64,000 bases of DNA from Pseudomonas extremaustralis (lineage in GTDB: Bacteria > Pseudomonadota > Gammaproteobacteria > Pseudomonadales > Pseudomonadaceae). The notes beneath the pieces were generated by a model. The model was not told the origin of the DNA. It did no database searches and saw nothing but the letters and a program-made list of their open reading frames with translations. Shown one piece after another: positions 17,195-25,622 of the stretch. The stretch is taken from positions 186,001-250,000 of the forward strand of contig NZ_LT629689.1 in NCBI RefSeq assembly GCF_900102035.1. Direction: 5' to 3'. Position 1 is the stretch's first letter, and every line of letters starts with the position of its first letter. Position numbers and translations under genes: made by a program.

Positions 17195-18252
17195 CAATGA
17201 GCCTTGAGGTTCTTCAGTTCAACCTGGGCCGCGCCTTCGGCAGCGGTGGCGATCTGGCCGATGACCCAAGGCTGCTCGCCGGCTTCGCGCAGGACGTTCA
17301 GCGCGGTTTCGACGTGCTCTTGGGCGACGCAGATGACCATGCCCACGCCGCAGTTCAGCACGCGGTGCATTTCGGTTTCATTGACGTTGCCTTTTTCTTG
17401 CAGCCAGTCGAATACCGCCGGACGCTGCCAGCTGGCCACGTCGACGATTGCCTGGGCGCCTTTTGGCAGTACGCGCGGGATGTTGTCCAGCAGGCCGCCG
17501 CCGGTGATGTGGGCCATGGCCTTGACCGCGCCAGTGTCCTTGATCAGCTTGAGCAATGGCTTGACGTAGATGCGCGTCGGGGCCATCAGCAGATCGGTCA
17601 GTGGCTTGCCGTCGAGCTGGGTGTTTTCGATGTCGGCACCGGACACTTCGATGATCTTGCGGATCAGCGAGTAGCCGTTCGAATGTGGGCCGGACGATGG
17701 CAGGGCGAGCAGGGCGTCGCCGGCAGCGACTTTGGAGCCGTCGATGATCTCGGCCTTCTCTACCACACCGACGCAGAAACCGGCCAGGTCGTAGTCTTCG
17801 CCTTCGTACATGCCTGGCATTTCAGCGGTTTCACCGCCGACCAGGGAGCAACCCGACAGTTCGCAGCCAGCGCCGATACCGGTCACCACTTGTGCAGCGG
17901 TGTCCACGTTCAGCTTGCCGGTGGCGTAGTAGTCGAGGAAGAACAGCGGCTCGGCGCCGCACACCACCAGGTCGTTGACGCACATGGCGACCAGGTCGAT
18001 GCCGATGGTGTCGTGCTTGTTCAGGTTCAGGGCCAGGCGCAGCTTGGTGCCCACGCCGTCGGTGCCGGAAACCAGTACAGGCTGTTTGTAGCCGGCCGGG
18101 ATTTCGCAGAGGGCGCCAAAACCGCCCAGGCCGCCCATGACTTCGGGGCGCGCAGTGCGCTTGGCGACGCTCTTGATGCGTTCGACCAATGCTTCACCGG
18201 CGTCGATGTCTACACCGGCGTCCTTGTAGCTCAGGGAGGGTTGCTTGCTCAT
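17194..18252 (-). CDS. purM: Phosphoribosylformylglycinamidine cyclo-ligase (AIR synthetase)
   Basis: A 352-residue ATP-dependent ligase that closes FGAM to aminoimidazole ribonucleotide. Recognisable parts are the N-terminal [22 protein letters not shown], the glycine-rich [24 protein letters not shown], the metal/ATP segment [14 protein letters not shown] and the [18 protein letters not shown] motif. The start at 18252 (MSKQPSLSY) matches family members; 18309 adds an unsupported extension. First gene of a purM-purN-DUF3108 unit; the upstream 344-base gap with the divergent DUF2066 gene must hold its promoter. I cannot point to a certain PurR operator. Confidence 0.93.
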   Translation of the reverse strand: MSKQPSLSYKDAGVDIDAGEALVERIKSVAKRTARPEVMGGLGGFGALCEIPAGYKQPVLVSGTDGVGTKLRLALNLNKHDTIGIDLVAMCVNDLVVCGAEPLFFLDYYATGKLNVDTAAQVVTGIGAGCELSGCSLVGGETAEMPGMYEGEDYDLAGFCVGVVEKAEIIDGSKVAAGDALLALPSSGPHSNGYSLIRKIIEVSGADIENTQLDGKPLTDLLMAPTRIYVKPLLKLIKDTGAVKAMAHITGGGLLDNIPRVLPKGAQAIVDVASWQRPAVFDWLQEKGNVNETEMHRVLNCGVGMVICVAQEHVETALNVLREAGEQPWVIGQIATAAEGAAQVELKNLKAH

Positions 18253-18596
18253 GATCCAGGCCTTTAGGGGGGATTCAGGGGTAACGACCGAGCTGGCGAA
18301 GGCTTTCATGAAGAGGCCCAGCCGTTGACGGTCTGCGAAGGCGCGCGATTTTATCAGGCTTGAGGGGCAGCGGCCATCCTCGGGCCGACGGGCAGGGGCA
18401 TATGCACTTAAAAAAATGCTAATCGGCTCTGCGACGGCACGTATTAAGGTATAGCCTTTAACCCGCTAGCGTTATGACACTGCGAAAACTTACCGAGACC
18501 CCGTGAATGTTTTAGTTGCCGCTGTGGTCACAGCCTGGCGATGCCGATTTCACGCGGTCTGTTCAAGCCGCTAAATTTGTCGTTCGGGAATCTTCC
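18253..18596. other. Divergent intergenic region purM / DUF2066
   Basis: 344 bases without a supported gene between two divergent starts. It should hold promoters for both sides. An AT-rich patch with a run of seven A lies around 18409-18425, and TATAGC/TTTAACC follows at ~18451-18463. I see no clear operator or RNA structure. Confidence 0.4.
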
Positions 18597-19637
18597 ATGC
18601 GTCTGTGTAAATTCTTTTTTGTAGGCTGCTTGTCGTTGGTCAGCCTGGCGAGTCATGCCGAAACCCTCAATGGTCTTTATCAAGTGCTTGAGCCGGTCCG
18701 CAGCCAATCCCCGCAAGAGCGCGACCAGGCGACCCAGCGTGCCGTGCAGACCCTGGTGATCCGCCTCACCGGCGATGCCAAGGCCGCCGAGGGTCCTGGC
18801 CTGGCGGCGATTCGCAAGGACCCGCAGCAAATCATCAGTCAATACGGTTACGACGCCGGCCCGCCGGAAAGCCTGCAAGTGGATTTCGACCCGGTCAGCA
18901 CCGATCGCGCCCTGCGTGGCGCGGGCCTGTCGATCTGGGGCAGCAACCGGCCGTCGATCCTCGGCTGGTGGCTCAGCGACTCCACCGAAGGCAGCAGCCT
19001 GGTGGGCGATGGCCAGACCGGCGCCCCAGCGTTGCGCCGTGCGGCACAGCACCGCGGCTTGCCGTTGCGCCTGCCATTGGGCGACCTGGACGAACAGGTC
19101 GTCGCCACCGCGCCGAATCTTGAAAGTGCCGATGCCACGCCATTGCGCGCCGCCTCCGAGCGCTATGGTGCCGACGCCCTGCTCGCGGTGCACGCGCGTC
19201 AGGCAGGTAGTCAGTGGGAGGCCAAATGGCGCCTGTGGCTGGGTGACAAGAGCGAACAAGGCAGCGTGCAAGGTGCCGACACCGACGCGGTGGCCGATGC
19301 CGTGATGCTGGCGGTCAGTCAGAAGCTCGCGCCGCGCTTTGCCGTCAAGCCAGGGGTGAGCACTGAACAGCTGTTGGAAGTGCAGGGTATGAACCTGGAG
19401 CGCTATGCCATCTTGGCGCATCTGCTGGAACCCTTTGGTGGCAATCCTCTGCGGGTGGATGGCACTCGCATCGTGTATCGCGTCAACGGCAGTGCCGATC
19501 AGTTGCGGACCCAGTTGAGCCTCGCCAAGTTGCAGGAGATCCCTGCGGGGGAGGCGCCGGCTCAGCAATCCGTCGCCGACGGCACGCAAGCGGTCGCGGC
19601 GCCTGAGCCTCAGGCGCAACTGCGTTTTCGTTGGTAA
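18597..19637 (+). CDS. DUF2066 domain-containing exported protein
   Basis: A 346-residue protein with a Sec signal peptide (MRLCKFFFVGCLSLVSLASHAE, cleavage near SHA) followed by the DUF2066 core (LYQVLEPVRSQSPQERDQAT; ALLLAVHARQ-type strands). The start at 18597 is chosen because it exposes the signal peptide; the longer frame from 18516 does not. Probably periplasmic. It is followed after 42 bases by an AI-2E/PerM permease and then hda, an order shared with P. aeruginosa (PA0946-PA0947). Function is unknown; the tail (residues ~315-340) is Ala/Gln/Pro-rich and low-complexity. Confidence 0.8.
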   Translation: MRLCKFFFVGCLSLVSLASHAETLNGLYQVLEPVRSQSPQERDQATQRAVQTLVIRLTGDAKAAEGPGLAAIRKDPQQIISQYGYDAGPPESLQVDFDPVSTDRALRGAGLSIWGSNRPSILGWWLSDSTEGSSLVGDGQTGAPALRRAAQHRGLPLRLPLGDLDEQVVATAPNLESADATPLRAASERYGADALLAVHARQAGSQWEAKWRLWLGDKSEQGSVQGADTDAVADAVMLAVSQKLAPRFAVKPGVSTEQLLEVQGMNLERYAILAHLLEPFGGNPLRVDGTRIVYRVNGSADQLRTQLSLAKLQEIPAGEAPAQQSVADGTQAVAAPEPQAQLRFRW

Positions 19638-19679
19638 ATGTCCTTCCTATATAGATAGAAGCAAATGATGGAGTGGTTT

Positions 19680-20753
19680 ATGGCGGATGCGCGTCGTTGG
19701 GTGTGGTTGGGTGGGATCGTCCTGCTGTGCGTTTTTGTGTTCTTGCTGCATTCGATCCTGACGCCGTTCCTGGTGGCGTTGCTGCTCGCCTATCTGTTCG
19801 ATCCGGTGGTGGATCGCCTGGAGAAAGCCGGCTTCTCGCGGACCCTGGGCGTAGTGACGGTGTTTGCCCTGTTCACATTGATCATCACCACGTTGGTGCT
19901 GGTGCTGGTGCCGATGCTGGCCAAGCAACTGTTCCGTCTCTATGAACTGGCGCCACAGATGCTCGACTGGCTGCAGCATACGGCCATGCCATGGGCCCAG
20001 GCCAAGCTGGGCTTGGCCGACGGTTTCTGGAAGTTCGACAAGGTCAAGGCCGCGATCAGTGAACATATGAGCCAGACCACCGATATCGTCGGGGTCATTC
20101 TCAGCCAGGCGACAGCGTCCAGCCTGGCGCTGATCGGCTGGCTGACCAACCTGGTGCTGATCCCGGTAGTGGCGTTTTACCTGTTGCGGGACTGGGACAT
20201 CATGATGGCCAAGATCCGCAGCCTGCTGCCGCGTAACCGCGAGGAACGCATCGTGTCCCTGGCGGAAGAGTGCCATGAGGTGCTTGGTGCGTTCGTGCGC
20301 GGCCAGTTGCTGGTGATGCTGGCGCTGGGGATCATCTACGCGGCGGGCTTGATGGCGATCGGCCTGGAGTTGGGCCTGTTGATCGGCTTGATTGCTGGCC
20401 TCGCCGCGATCGTGCCGTACATGGGGTTTGTGATCGGTATCGGTGCGGCGCTGGTGGCTGGGTTGTTCCAGTTCGGCGGCGACCTGTACCCGATGCTGGG
20501 GATTGTTGCGGTGTTCATGGTGGGCCAGGCCCTGGAAGGCATGGTACTCACGCCGTTGCTGGTGGGCGATCGGATTGGCCTGCACCCGGTGGCGGTGATC
20601 TTTGCGATCCTGGCGGGCGGTGAACTGTTCGGCTTTACCGGCATCCTGCTGGCCCTGCCGGTGGCGGCGGTGATCATGGTGCTGGTGCGCCATGTGCATG
20701 ATCTGTACAAGGATTCGGATGTCTACATGGGCGTTGAAGACCCTGACCTGTAA
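19680..20753 (+). CDS. AI-2E family transporter / PerM-like permease
   Basis: A 357-residue inner-membrane protein of the AI-2E exporter (PerM/TqsA/YdgG) superfamily. N-terminal helices include FLLHSILTPFLVALLLAYLFDPVVDRLE. The periplasmic amphipathic region is around residues 85-140. The conserved C-terminal half holds IAGLAAIVPYMGFVIGIGAAL and LVGDRIGLHPVAVIFAILAGG. GGAG lies six bases before the ATG at 19680; an ATG at 19665 is the alternative (362 aa). Neighbouring hda and DUF2066 do not suggest quorum sensing; many members transport other solutes or Na+/H+. Substrate unknown. Confidence 0.85.
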   Translation: MADARRWVWLGGIVLLCVFVFLLHSILTPFLVALLLAYLFDPVVDRLEKAGFSRTLGVVTVFALFTLIITTLVLVLVPMLAKQLFRLYELAPQMLDWLQHTAMPWAQAKLGLADGFWKFDKVKAAISEHMSQTTDIVGVILSQATASSLALIGWLTNLVLIPVVAFYLLRDWDIMMAKIRSLLPRNREERIVSLAEECHEVLGAFVRGQLLVMLALGIIYAAGLMAIGLELGLLIGLIAGLAAIVPYMGFVIGIGAALVAGLFQFGGDLYPMLGIVAVFMVGQALEGMVLTPLLVGDRIGLHPVAVIFAILAGGELFGFTGILLALPVAAVIMVLVRHVHDLYKDSDVYMGVEDPDL

Positions 20754-20761
20754 CGACTTCG

Positions 20762-20790
20762 CCACACACCTGGCATAGCCGGGTTTGTGG
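20762..20790 (+). terminator. Probable terminator after the PerM-like gene
   Basis: A 13-bp imperfect stem (CCACACACCTGGC / GCCGGGTTTGTGG, one mismatch and one G-T pair, 3-base loop) eight bases after the stop codon. The following T-run is short (TTTATG), so termination may be partial. Confidence 0.5.
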
Positions 20791-20956
20791 TTTATGCAAA
20801 GAGGGTGTCAAACATTCCGCGCAAATCCGCCAAGTTAACGCAAACCTTTGATTTTGCTTGTGGTCTGCTGCATTGTGCGCCCGGCGTCACGGGTATAAAC
20901 TTTGCAAACTTTACACAGAGGCCACTAACGGTTCGTATTGGAGCCGTTCAGTCAGC

Positions 20957-21661
20957 ATGAAACCGATTCAGCTGCCCCTAGGTGTGCGTCTGCGTGACGA
21001 TGCCACCTTTATCAATTACTACCCAGGCGCCAATGCCGCTGCACTCGGCTATGTCGAGCGGCTCTGCGAAGCCGACGCCGGGTGGACCGAAAGCCTGATC
21101 TATCTGTGGGGCAAGCAAGGCGTAGGGCGGACTCACCTGTTGCAGGCCGCGTGCCTGCGTTTCGAGCAGATGGGTGAGCCGGCGGTGTATCTGCCTTTGG
21201 CTGAGTTGATGGACCGCGGTATCGGGATTTTCGACCATCTTGAGCAATATGAGCTGGTATGCCTGGACGATCTGCAGGCGATCGCTGGCAAGGCGGATTG
21301 GGAAGAGGCGCTCTTTCATCTGTTCAACCGCTTGCGTGACAGTGGCCGGCGCCTGCTGATTGCCGCCTCGACCTCGCCGCGTGAACTGCCGATCAAGCTG
21401 GCCGACCTCAAGTCGCGCCTGACCCTGGCGCTGATCTTCCAGATGCGCCCCCTTTCCGACGAAGACAAATTGCGTGCCCTGCAATTGCGTGCGTCTCGTC
21501 GCGGCCTGCACCTGACCGACGAGGTGGGGCACTTCATTCTGACCCGTGGCACCCGCAGCATGAGCGCTTTGTTCGATTTGCTCGAGCAGCTCGACCAAGC
21601 GTCTTTGCAGGCCCAAAGAAAATTGACGATTCCTTTTTTGAAGGAGACTTTGGGTTGGTAA
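20957..21661 (+). CDS. hda: DnaA regulatory inactivator Hda
   Basis: A 234-residue AAA+ protein that, with the beta clamp, promotes hydrolysis of DnaA-ATP and limits re-initiation. The N-terminal QLPLGV (residues 5-10) is the clamp-binding motif, needed right at the start, which fixes the start at 20957 rather than 20858. The P-loop is GKQGVGRTHLL (~52-62) with Arg in place of the usual Lys, as in known Hda proteins. The Walker B is VCLDDLQAIAG. The sensor and arginine-finger segments (STSPRELPI, SRLTLALIFQM) are present. It lacks the DnaA DNA-binding domain, as expected. Confidence 0.9.
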   Translation: MKPIQLPLGVRLRDDATFINYYPGANAAALGYVERLCEADAGWTESLIYLWGKQGVGRTHLLQAACLRFEQMGEPAVYLPLAELMDRGIGIFDHLEQYELVCLDDLQAIAGKADWEEALFHLFNRLRDSGRRLLIAASTSPRELPIKLADLKSRLTLALIFQMRPLSDEDKLRALQLRASRRGLHLTDEVGHFILTRGTRSMSALFDLLEQLDQASLQAQRKLTIPFLKETLGW

Positions 21662-21871
21662 CGCGTTGATTTTCAACCGTCCGGCAATTTGCAGGCGTCA
21701 GAAAAACTGCGCTTTTAGCCTCATGGGCTGCGCATTTCAATCAATAAGGGGGATTAGGGCTTAGATGCCATAGTCCAAACAATAAGTCACAAAGACCGCG
21801 ATTGAATTTGCAAATCGATGTGATAGAAGGCATAGTCTCGACTTCTTTACACATCAGCCACGGTCGTGCCC

Positions 21872-22501
21872 ATGCTAAATCGCTTCGCACCCCTCGTGCC
21901 TCTCGCACTCGTTACCCTGTTGTTTGGTTGCGCTTCTCACACCCAACAAGTAGCAGAGCAGCACAAATCCCAGGTTCAAAATCACGCCAAATTCGTCGCG
22001 GCTCAATCTTCTACCGTTTATGAAGAAGAATTGGCGACGGAAAAGGAACTGGCCGACTTCGCCGGCAACAAGCCTTATCAGCTTCCAGTTCTGGCCGACA
22101 GCATCCTCGAACGCGGCATGTCCCTGATCGGTACCCGTTACCGTTTCGGCGGTACCTCCGAAGCCGGTTTCGACTGCAGCGGTTTCATCGGCTACCTGTT
22201 TCGTGAAGAAGCTGGCATGAACCTGCCACGCTCGACGCGCGAAATGATCAACGTGAATGCACCGTTGGTCGCACGCAATAACCTCAAGCCCGGTGATCTG
22301 CTTTTCTTCAGTACCAGCGGTCGTGGTCGCGTAAGCCACGCGGGTATCTACCTGGGCGACAACCAGTTTATCCACTCCAGCAGCCGTCGCAGTGGCGGTG
22401 TTCGGGTCGACAGTCTGGGTGACAGCTACTGGAGCAAAACCTTCATCGAAGCCAAGCGTGCACTCGCCATGGCCCCGACGACGATTACCGCTAGCAAGTA
22501 A
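21872..22501 (+). CDS. NlpC/P60 family lipoprotein (copy 1)
   Basis: A 209-residue lipoprotein: signal with lipobox LLFGC-AS near residue 20, a polar linker, then an NlpC/P60 peptidase domain. The catalytic cysteine is Cys102 in GFDCSGFIGYLF and the first histidine is His156 in VSHAGIYLG; a further His follows in NQFIHSSSR. Such enzymes cut the peptide stems of peptidoglycan (gamma-D-Glu-diaminopimelate), like E. coli MepS/Spr. A GTG six bases upstream is an alternative start. It is followed by a second, related gene (copy 2), a conserved tandem in pseudomonads. Confidence 0.85.
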   Translation: MLNRFAPLVPLALVTLLFGCASHTQQVAEQHKSQVQNHAKFVAAQSSTVYEEELATEKELADFAGNKPYQLPVLADSILERGMSLIGTRYRFGGTSEAGFDCSGFIGYLFREEAGMNLPRSTREMINVNAPLVARNNLKPGDLLFFSTSGRGRVSHAGIYLGDNQFIHSSSRRSGGVRVDSLGDSYWSKTFIEAKRALAMAPTTITASK

Positions 22502-22645
22502 ACTTAAAGTGATACTTGAAGTTTGACGTGTAAGCGCTAGAATCCCTGGACATTGTTGTAATCCGTTCGCGCAAGCTCTGCTTGCGCGTTCTGGTTTTCA
22601 GCGTTCGGCAGCGAAAGCCGCATCCAGACCAGGATTGTTCTGCAC

Positions 22646-23188
22646 ATGTCGACCTCGGCCCGCCTGATTCTAATTCTTTGCGCCGCGCTGCTCAGCGCCT
22701 GCGCAAGCCGCACACCGTCGCCCGCTCACGTAGCGATGAAGCCCAGGCCGGTGTTCAGCTATTCCAACCAAAGTTTTTCGCCTGCCGCCGAAGATGTGCT
22801 GTTCCGTGCGTTGGGCCTGGTCGGTACGCCTTATCGTTGGGGTGGCAATACGCCGGACTCGGGGTTTGATTGCAGTGGCCTGATCGGTTTTGTCTTTCGC
22901 GACGCCGCCGGTATCTCCTTGCCGCGTACGACCCGTGAACTCATCGTCATGCGTGGCCAGGACGTAAGCGAACAGAACCTGCAAACCGGCGACCTGCTGT
23001 TCTTCGCCACCGGTGGCGGCTCGCAGGTCAGCCACGCCGGGATCTATGTGGGCGAGGGTCGCTTTGTCCACGCGCCGCAAACCGGCGGTACGGTGAAGCT
23101 GGATACCTTGTCCAAGGCCTATTGGCAGAATGCCTACCTCAGCGCCAAGCGCGTGTTGCCGGCCGAGCACTTGGCCCGCAACCCCTGA
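22646..23188 (+). CDS. NlpC/P60 family lipoprotein (copy 2)
   Basis: A 180-residue lipoprotein with lipobox LLSAC-AS near residue 19 and an NlpC/P60 domain: Cys76 in GFDCSGLIGFVF, His130 in VSHAGIYVGEGRF, and a third polar residue in FVHAPQTGG. It resembles copy 1 along the whole catalytic domain, so the pair looks like an old tandem duplication. The linker between lipid anchor and enzyme is much shorter here, which would place the active site nearer the outer membrane. Probably a murein endopeptidase. It has its own leader of ~140 bases, so separate transcription is possible. Confidence 0.85.
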   Translation: MSTSARLILILCAALLSACASRTPSPAHVAMKPRPVFSYSNQSFSPAAEDVLFRALGLVGTPYRWGGNTPDSGFDCSGLIGFVFRDAAGISLPRTTRELIVMRGQDVSEQNLQTGDLLFFATGGGSQVSHAGIYVGEGRFVHAPQTGGTVKLDTLSKAYWQNAYLSAKRVLPAEHLARNP

Positions 23189-23205
23189 GTCAACCCAAGA
23201 TCCCA

Positions 23206-23241
23206 ATGTGGGAGGGGCAAGCCCTTTCCCACATCTGTTTT
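23206..23241. terminator. REP-like hairpin/terminator between convergent genes
   Basis: ATGTGGGA (23206-23213) pairs with TCCCACAT (23227-23234), followed by CTGTTTTG. It carries the REP-core words GGGGCAAGCCC in the loop and lies between the NlpC/P60 gene and the convergent dehydrogenase, so it may end transcripts from the left. Confidence 0.5.
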
Positions 23242-23260
23242 GTGGTGGTCTTGGGAGCGG

Positions 23261-24574
23261 TTACTTAGCCGCAGAAACTCGCCACACCTTATTCCCCACA
23301 TCATCGGCCACCAGTAAATCGCCCTGCTTGTCGATGACAACGCCCACCGGTCGGCCCATGGCTTTCTCATCCTTGTCGAGGAACCCGGTCAGCACGTCCA
23401 CCGGCTGGCCTTTAGGCTGGCCACCCTCGAATGGTACGAAGATCACCTTGTAGCCACTGTGCGGCTTGCGGTTCCACGAACCATGCTGGCCGATGAATGC
23501 ACCGTGGGTGAAGGGCGCTGGAAGGGTGCTGCCCTCGGCGAAGGTCAATCCTAACGACGCAGTGTGAGGACCCACCGCATAGTCCGGTGCGATGGCCTTG
23601 GCGACCAGTTCTGGATTTTGCGGGGTGACGCGCACGTCCACATGCTGGCCGTAATAGCTGAAGGGCCAGCCATAAAACGCACCATCCTTGACCGAGGTGA
23701 TGTAGTCCGGCACCAGGTCGCTGCCGATCTCGTCGCGCTCGTTCACGGCCGTCCACAGCTTGCCACTCTGGGGTTCCCAGGCCATGCCGTTGGGATTGCG
23801 CAGGCCGGAGGCGAAGATGCGGTGCTGGCCGCTCGCACGGTCGACTTCCCAGATCGCGGCGCGGCCTTGTTCTGCCTCCAGGCCGTTTTCGCCGACGTTG
23901 CTGTTGGAGCCTACGCTGACATACAGCTTGCTGCCATCCTGGCTGGCCACCACGTTTTTGGTCCAGTGATGGTTCAACGGGCCGCCGGGCAAATCGACGA
24001 CCGTGGTGCCGGCAGATTTGATCGCAGTTTCACCCGGCTGATAGGCGAAGCGCAGCAGCTTGTCCGAGTCGGCCACATACAAGTCGTTGCCGACCAGAGC
24101 CATGCCAAACGGCGAATTGAGGTGTTCCAGGAACGCCGTGCGGGTCTCGGCGACACCGTCGTGGTCGGCGTCACGCAGCAACGTGATGCGATTCGGGCTC
24201 GGCACGCCGGCACCGGCCCGGCCCATGACCTTCTCCATGACCCAGCCGCGAATGCCCTTGGAGTCATCGGGCTTGGGCGGCGCGTTGGTTTCCGCGACCA
24301 GCACATCGCCGTTGGGCAACACATACAGCCAGCGGGGATGGTCCAGGCCCTCGGCGAACGCCGTCACTTGGGTACCGGCGGCGGCCGTTGGCTTCACGCC
24401 GTCCGGCCAGCCGATGGCGGGGGCGATGTTCACGGTGGGGATCAGCGTCTTGTTCGGCTCCGGTAGCTTGGGCGTGGGCCCGGTGCCATCGGAGACCTGC
24501 AGCGTGGAGGTTTCACCGCAGGCGGCGAGGGTGCCGGCGAGCATGATGAGCAGGGCGAGTCTGGTTTTGTGCAT
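23261..24574 (-). CDS. Sorbosone dehydrogenase-like PQQ beta-propeller lipoprotein
   Basis: A 437-residue protein with a lipoprotein signal ([11 protein letters not shown], Cys at ~19) and a six-bladed beta-propeller of the soluble glucose/L-sorbosone dehydrogenase family. Repeated blade motifs are seen: [99 protein letters not shown]. Such enzymes oxidise sugars or aldehydes in the periplasm with PQQ, or lack activity. Cofactor use cannot be proved here. It stands alone, divergent from the cobalamin riboswitch, with no visible link to vitamin B12. Confidence 0.8.
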   Translation of the reverse strand: MHKTRLALLIMLAGTLAACGETSTLQVSDGTGPTPKLPEPNKTLIPTVNIAPAIGWPDGVKPTAAAGTQVTAFAEGLDHPRWLYVLPNGDVLVAETNAPPKPDDSKGIRGWVMEKVMGRAGAGVPSPNRITLLRDADHDGVAETRTAFLEHLNSPFGMALVGNDLYVADSDKLLRFAYQPGETAIKSAGTTVVDLPGGPLNHHWTKNVVASQDGSKLYVSVGSNSNVGENGLEAEQGRAAIWEVDRASGQHRIFASGLRNPNGMAWEPQSGKLWTAVNERDEIGSDLVPDYITSVKDGAFYGWPFSYYGQHVDVRVTPQNPELVAKAIAPDYAVGPHTASLGLTFAEGSTLPAPFTHGAFIGQHGSWNRKPHSGYKVIFVPFEGGQPKGQPVDVLTGFLDKDEKAMGRPVGVVIDKQGDLLVADDVGNKVWRVSAAK

Positions 24575-24689
24575 GGTGTTCTCCTTGATACCTGTAAGGG
24601 TAGAGGCGATCGGCGGTGCGATGGTTCAAGTCCGGGGCCGGCTTTAATTGACGCTCCACCCCCAACCCACTAACCTTCGCCGCTTGTTC

Positions 24690-24918
24690 CAGGTGCTCTG
24701 TGACCTGTGGGTCGACAGAGTGAAACAGGGAAGCCGGTGAGTGAGCGCACTTGTACACAGTGCTGCCGCGATTCCGGCGCTGCCCCCGCAACGGTAAATG
24801 AGTCAAGACGCTGCCTTTTGCCACTGTATCGCTGGCGATATGGGAAGGCGCATCGTCGGCCTGCTCGCGCGCTCTATCAGCGCTCGCGCGCCACTCATGA
24901 GTCCGGAGACCGGCCTGG
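24690..24918 (+). promoter_or_regulatory. Cobalamin (adenosylcobalamin) riboswitch
   Basis: The conserved B12-aptamer segments occur in the right order: an opening stem near 24690, AAACAGGGAAGCCGGTG (24723-24739), GCTGCCCCCGCAACGGT (24779-24795), the B12-box core GCCACTG (24820-24826), GGGAAGGCGC (24842-24851), and the closing GAGTCCGGAGACCGGCCTG (24899-24917). It stands ~90 bases before cobO, the first gene of a ten-gene cobalamin operon. Ligand binding is expected to shut the operon down when adenosylcobalamin is plentiful. Confidence 0.93.
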
Positions 24919-24928
24919 ATCATCCAAC

Positions 24929-24970
24929 AGCATCACGGTGGGCGATGCTTGGCTGTCTGTTTTTTCTTTT
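24929..24970 (+). terminator. Candidate expression platform of the cobalamin riboswitch
   Basis: A 6-bp stem AGCATC (24929-24934)/GATGCT (24944-24949) is followed ten bases later by a U-rich run (24959-24970). This could be a ligand-controlled terminator before cobO. The gap between stem and U-run is longer than usual, so control by ribosome-site sequestration is the alternative. Confidence 0.45.
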
Positions 24971-25010
24971 CCTGCCCGCCGTTTTTGTCCAGCCCCAACG
25001 GAGAGCTGCC

Positions 25011-25622
25011 ATGACCGATTCCCCCGAGCGCGACGAGCGCCACCTGGCGCGCATGCTGCGCAAAAAAGCCGTGATCGACGAGCGCATTGCCAATTCCCCG
25101 AACGAATGCGGCCTGCTGCTGGTGTTGACCGGCAACGGCAAAGGCAAGAGCAGCTCGGCGTTCGGCATGCTCGCCCGCGCCATGGGCCATGGTATGCAGT
25201 GCGGTGTGGTGCAGTTCATCAAGGGGCGCAACAGTACCGGTGAAGAGCTGTTCTTCCGCCGCTTCCCCGAGCAAGTGCGTTTTCACGTCATGGGCGAAGG
25301 CTTCACCTGGGAAACCCAGGATCGCCAGCGCGATATCGCCGCCGCCGAAGCCGCCTGGGCGGTGTCCCGCCAGTTGCTGCAAGACCCGGGCATCGGCCTG
25401 GTGGTTCTGGATGAACTGAACATTGCCCTCAAGCACGGTTACCTTGATTTGGACCAGGTACTCAGCGACCTGCAAGCGCGCCCGCCGATGCAGCACGTGG
25501 TGGTCACCGGTCGTGGGGCCAAGCCTGAATTGATCGAAATGGGCGACACCGTCACCGAGATGGGCATGCTCAAGCACGCGTTCCAGGCCGGTATCAAGGC
25601 GCAGAAAGGCGTCGAACTTTGA
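25011..25622 (+). CDS. cobO: Cob(I)yrinic acid a,c-diamide adenosyltransferase
   Basis: A 203-residue ATP:corrinoid adenosyltransferase (CobA/CobO family) that attaches the 5'-deoxyadenosyl group to cobalt. It has the P-loop TGNGKGKSS (residues 40-48), VVQFIKGRNSTGEE, and the VLDELNIALKHGYLDLD segment containing the Walker B aspartate. GGAG seven bases before the ATG at 25011 fixes the start; the longer frame from 24798 runs through the riboswitch and is not real. First gene after the riboswitch. Its TGA overlaps the TTG start of cobB. Confidence 0.93.
   Translation: MTDSPERDERHLARMLRKKAVIDERIANSPNECGLLLVLTGNGKGKSSSAFGMLARAMGHGMQCGVVQFIKGRNSTGEELFFRRFPEQVRFHVMGEGFTWETQDRQRDIAAAEAAWAVSRQLLQDPGIGLVVLDELNIALKHGYLDLDQVLSDLQARPPMQHVVVTGRGAKPELIEMGDTVTEMGMLKHAFQAGIKAQKGVEL

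Noticed and set aside
24798..25010. An N-terminal extension of cobO
   Set aside because: It would translate the cobalamin riboswitch. A proper ribosome site stands before 25011.
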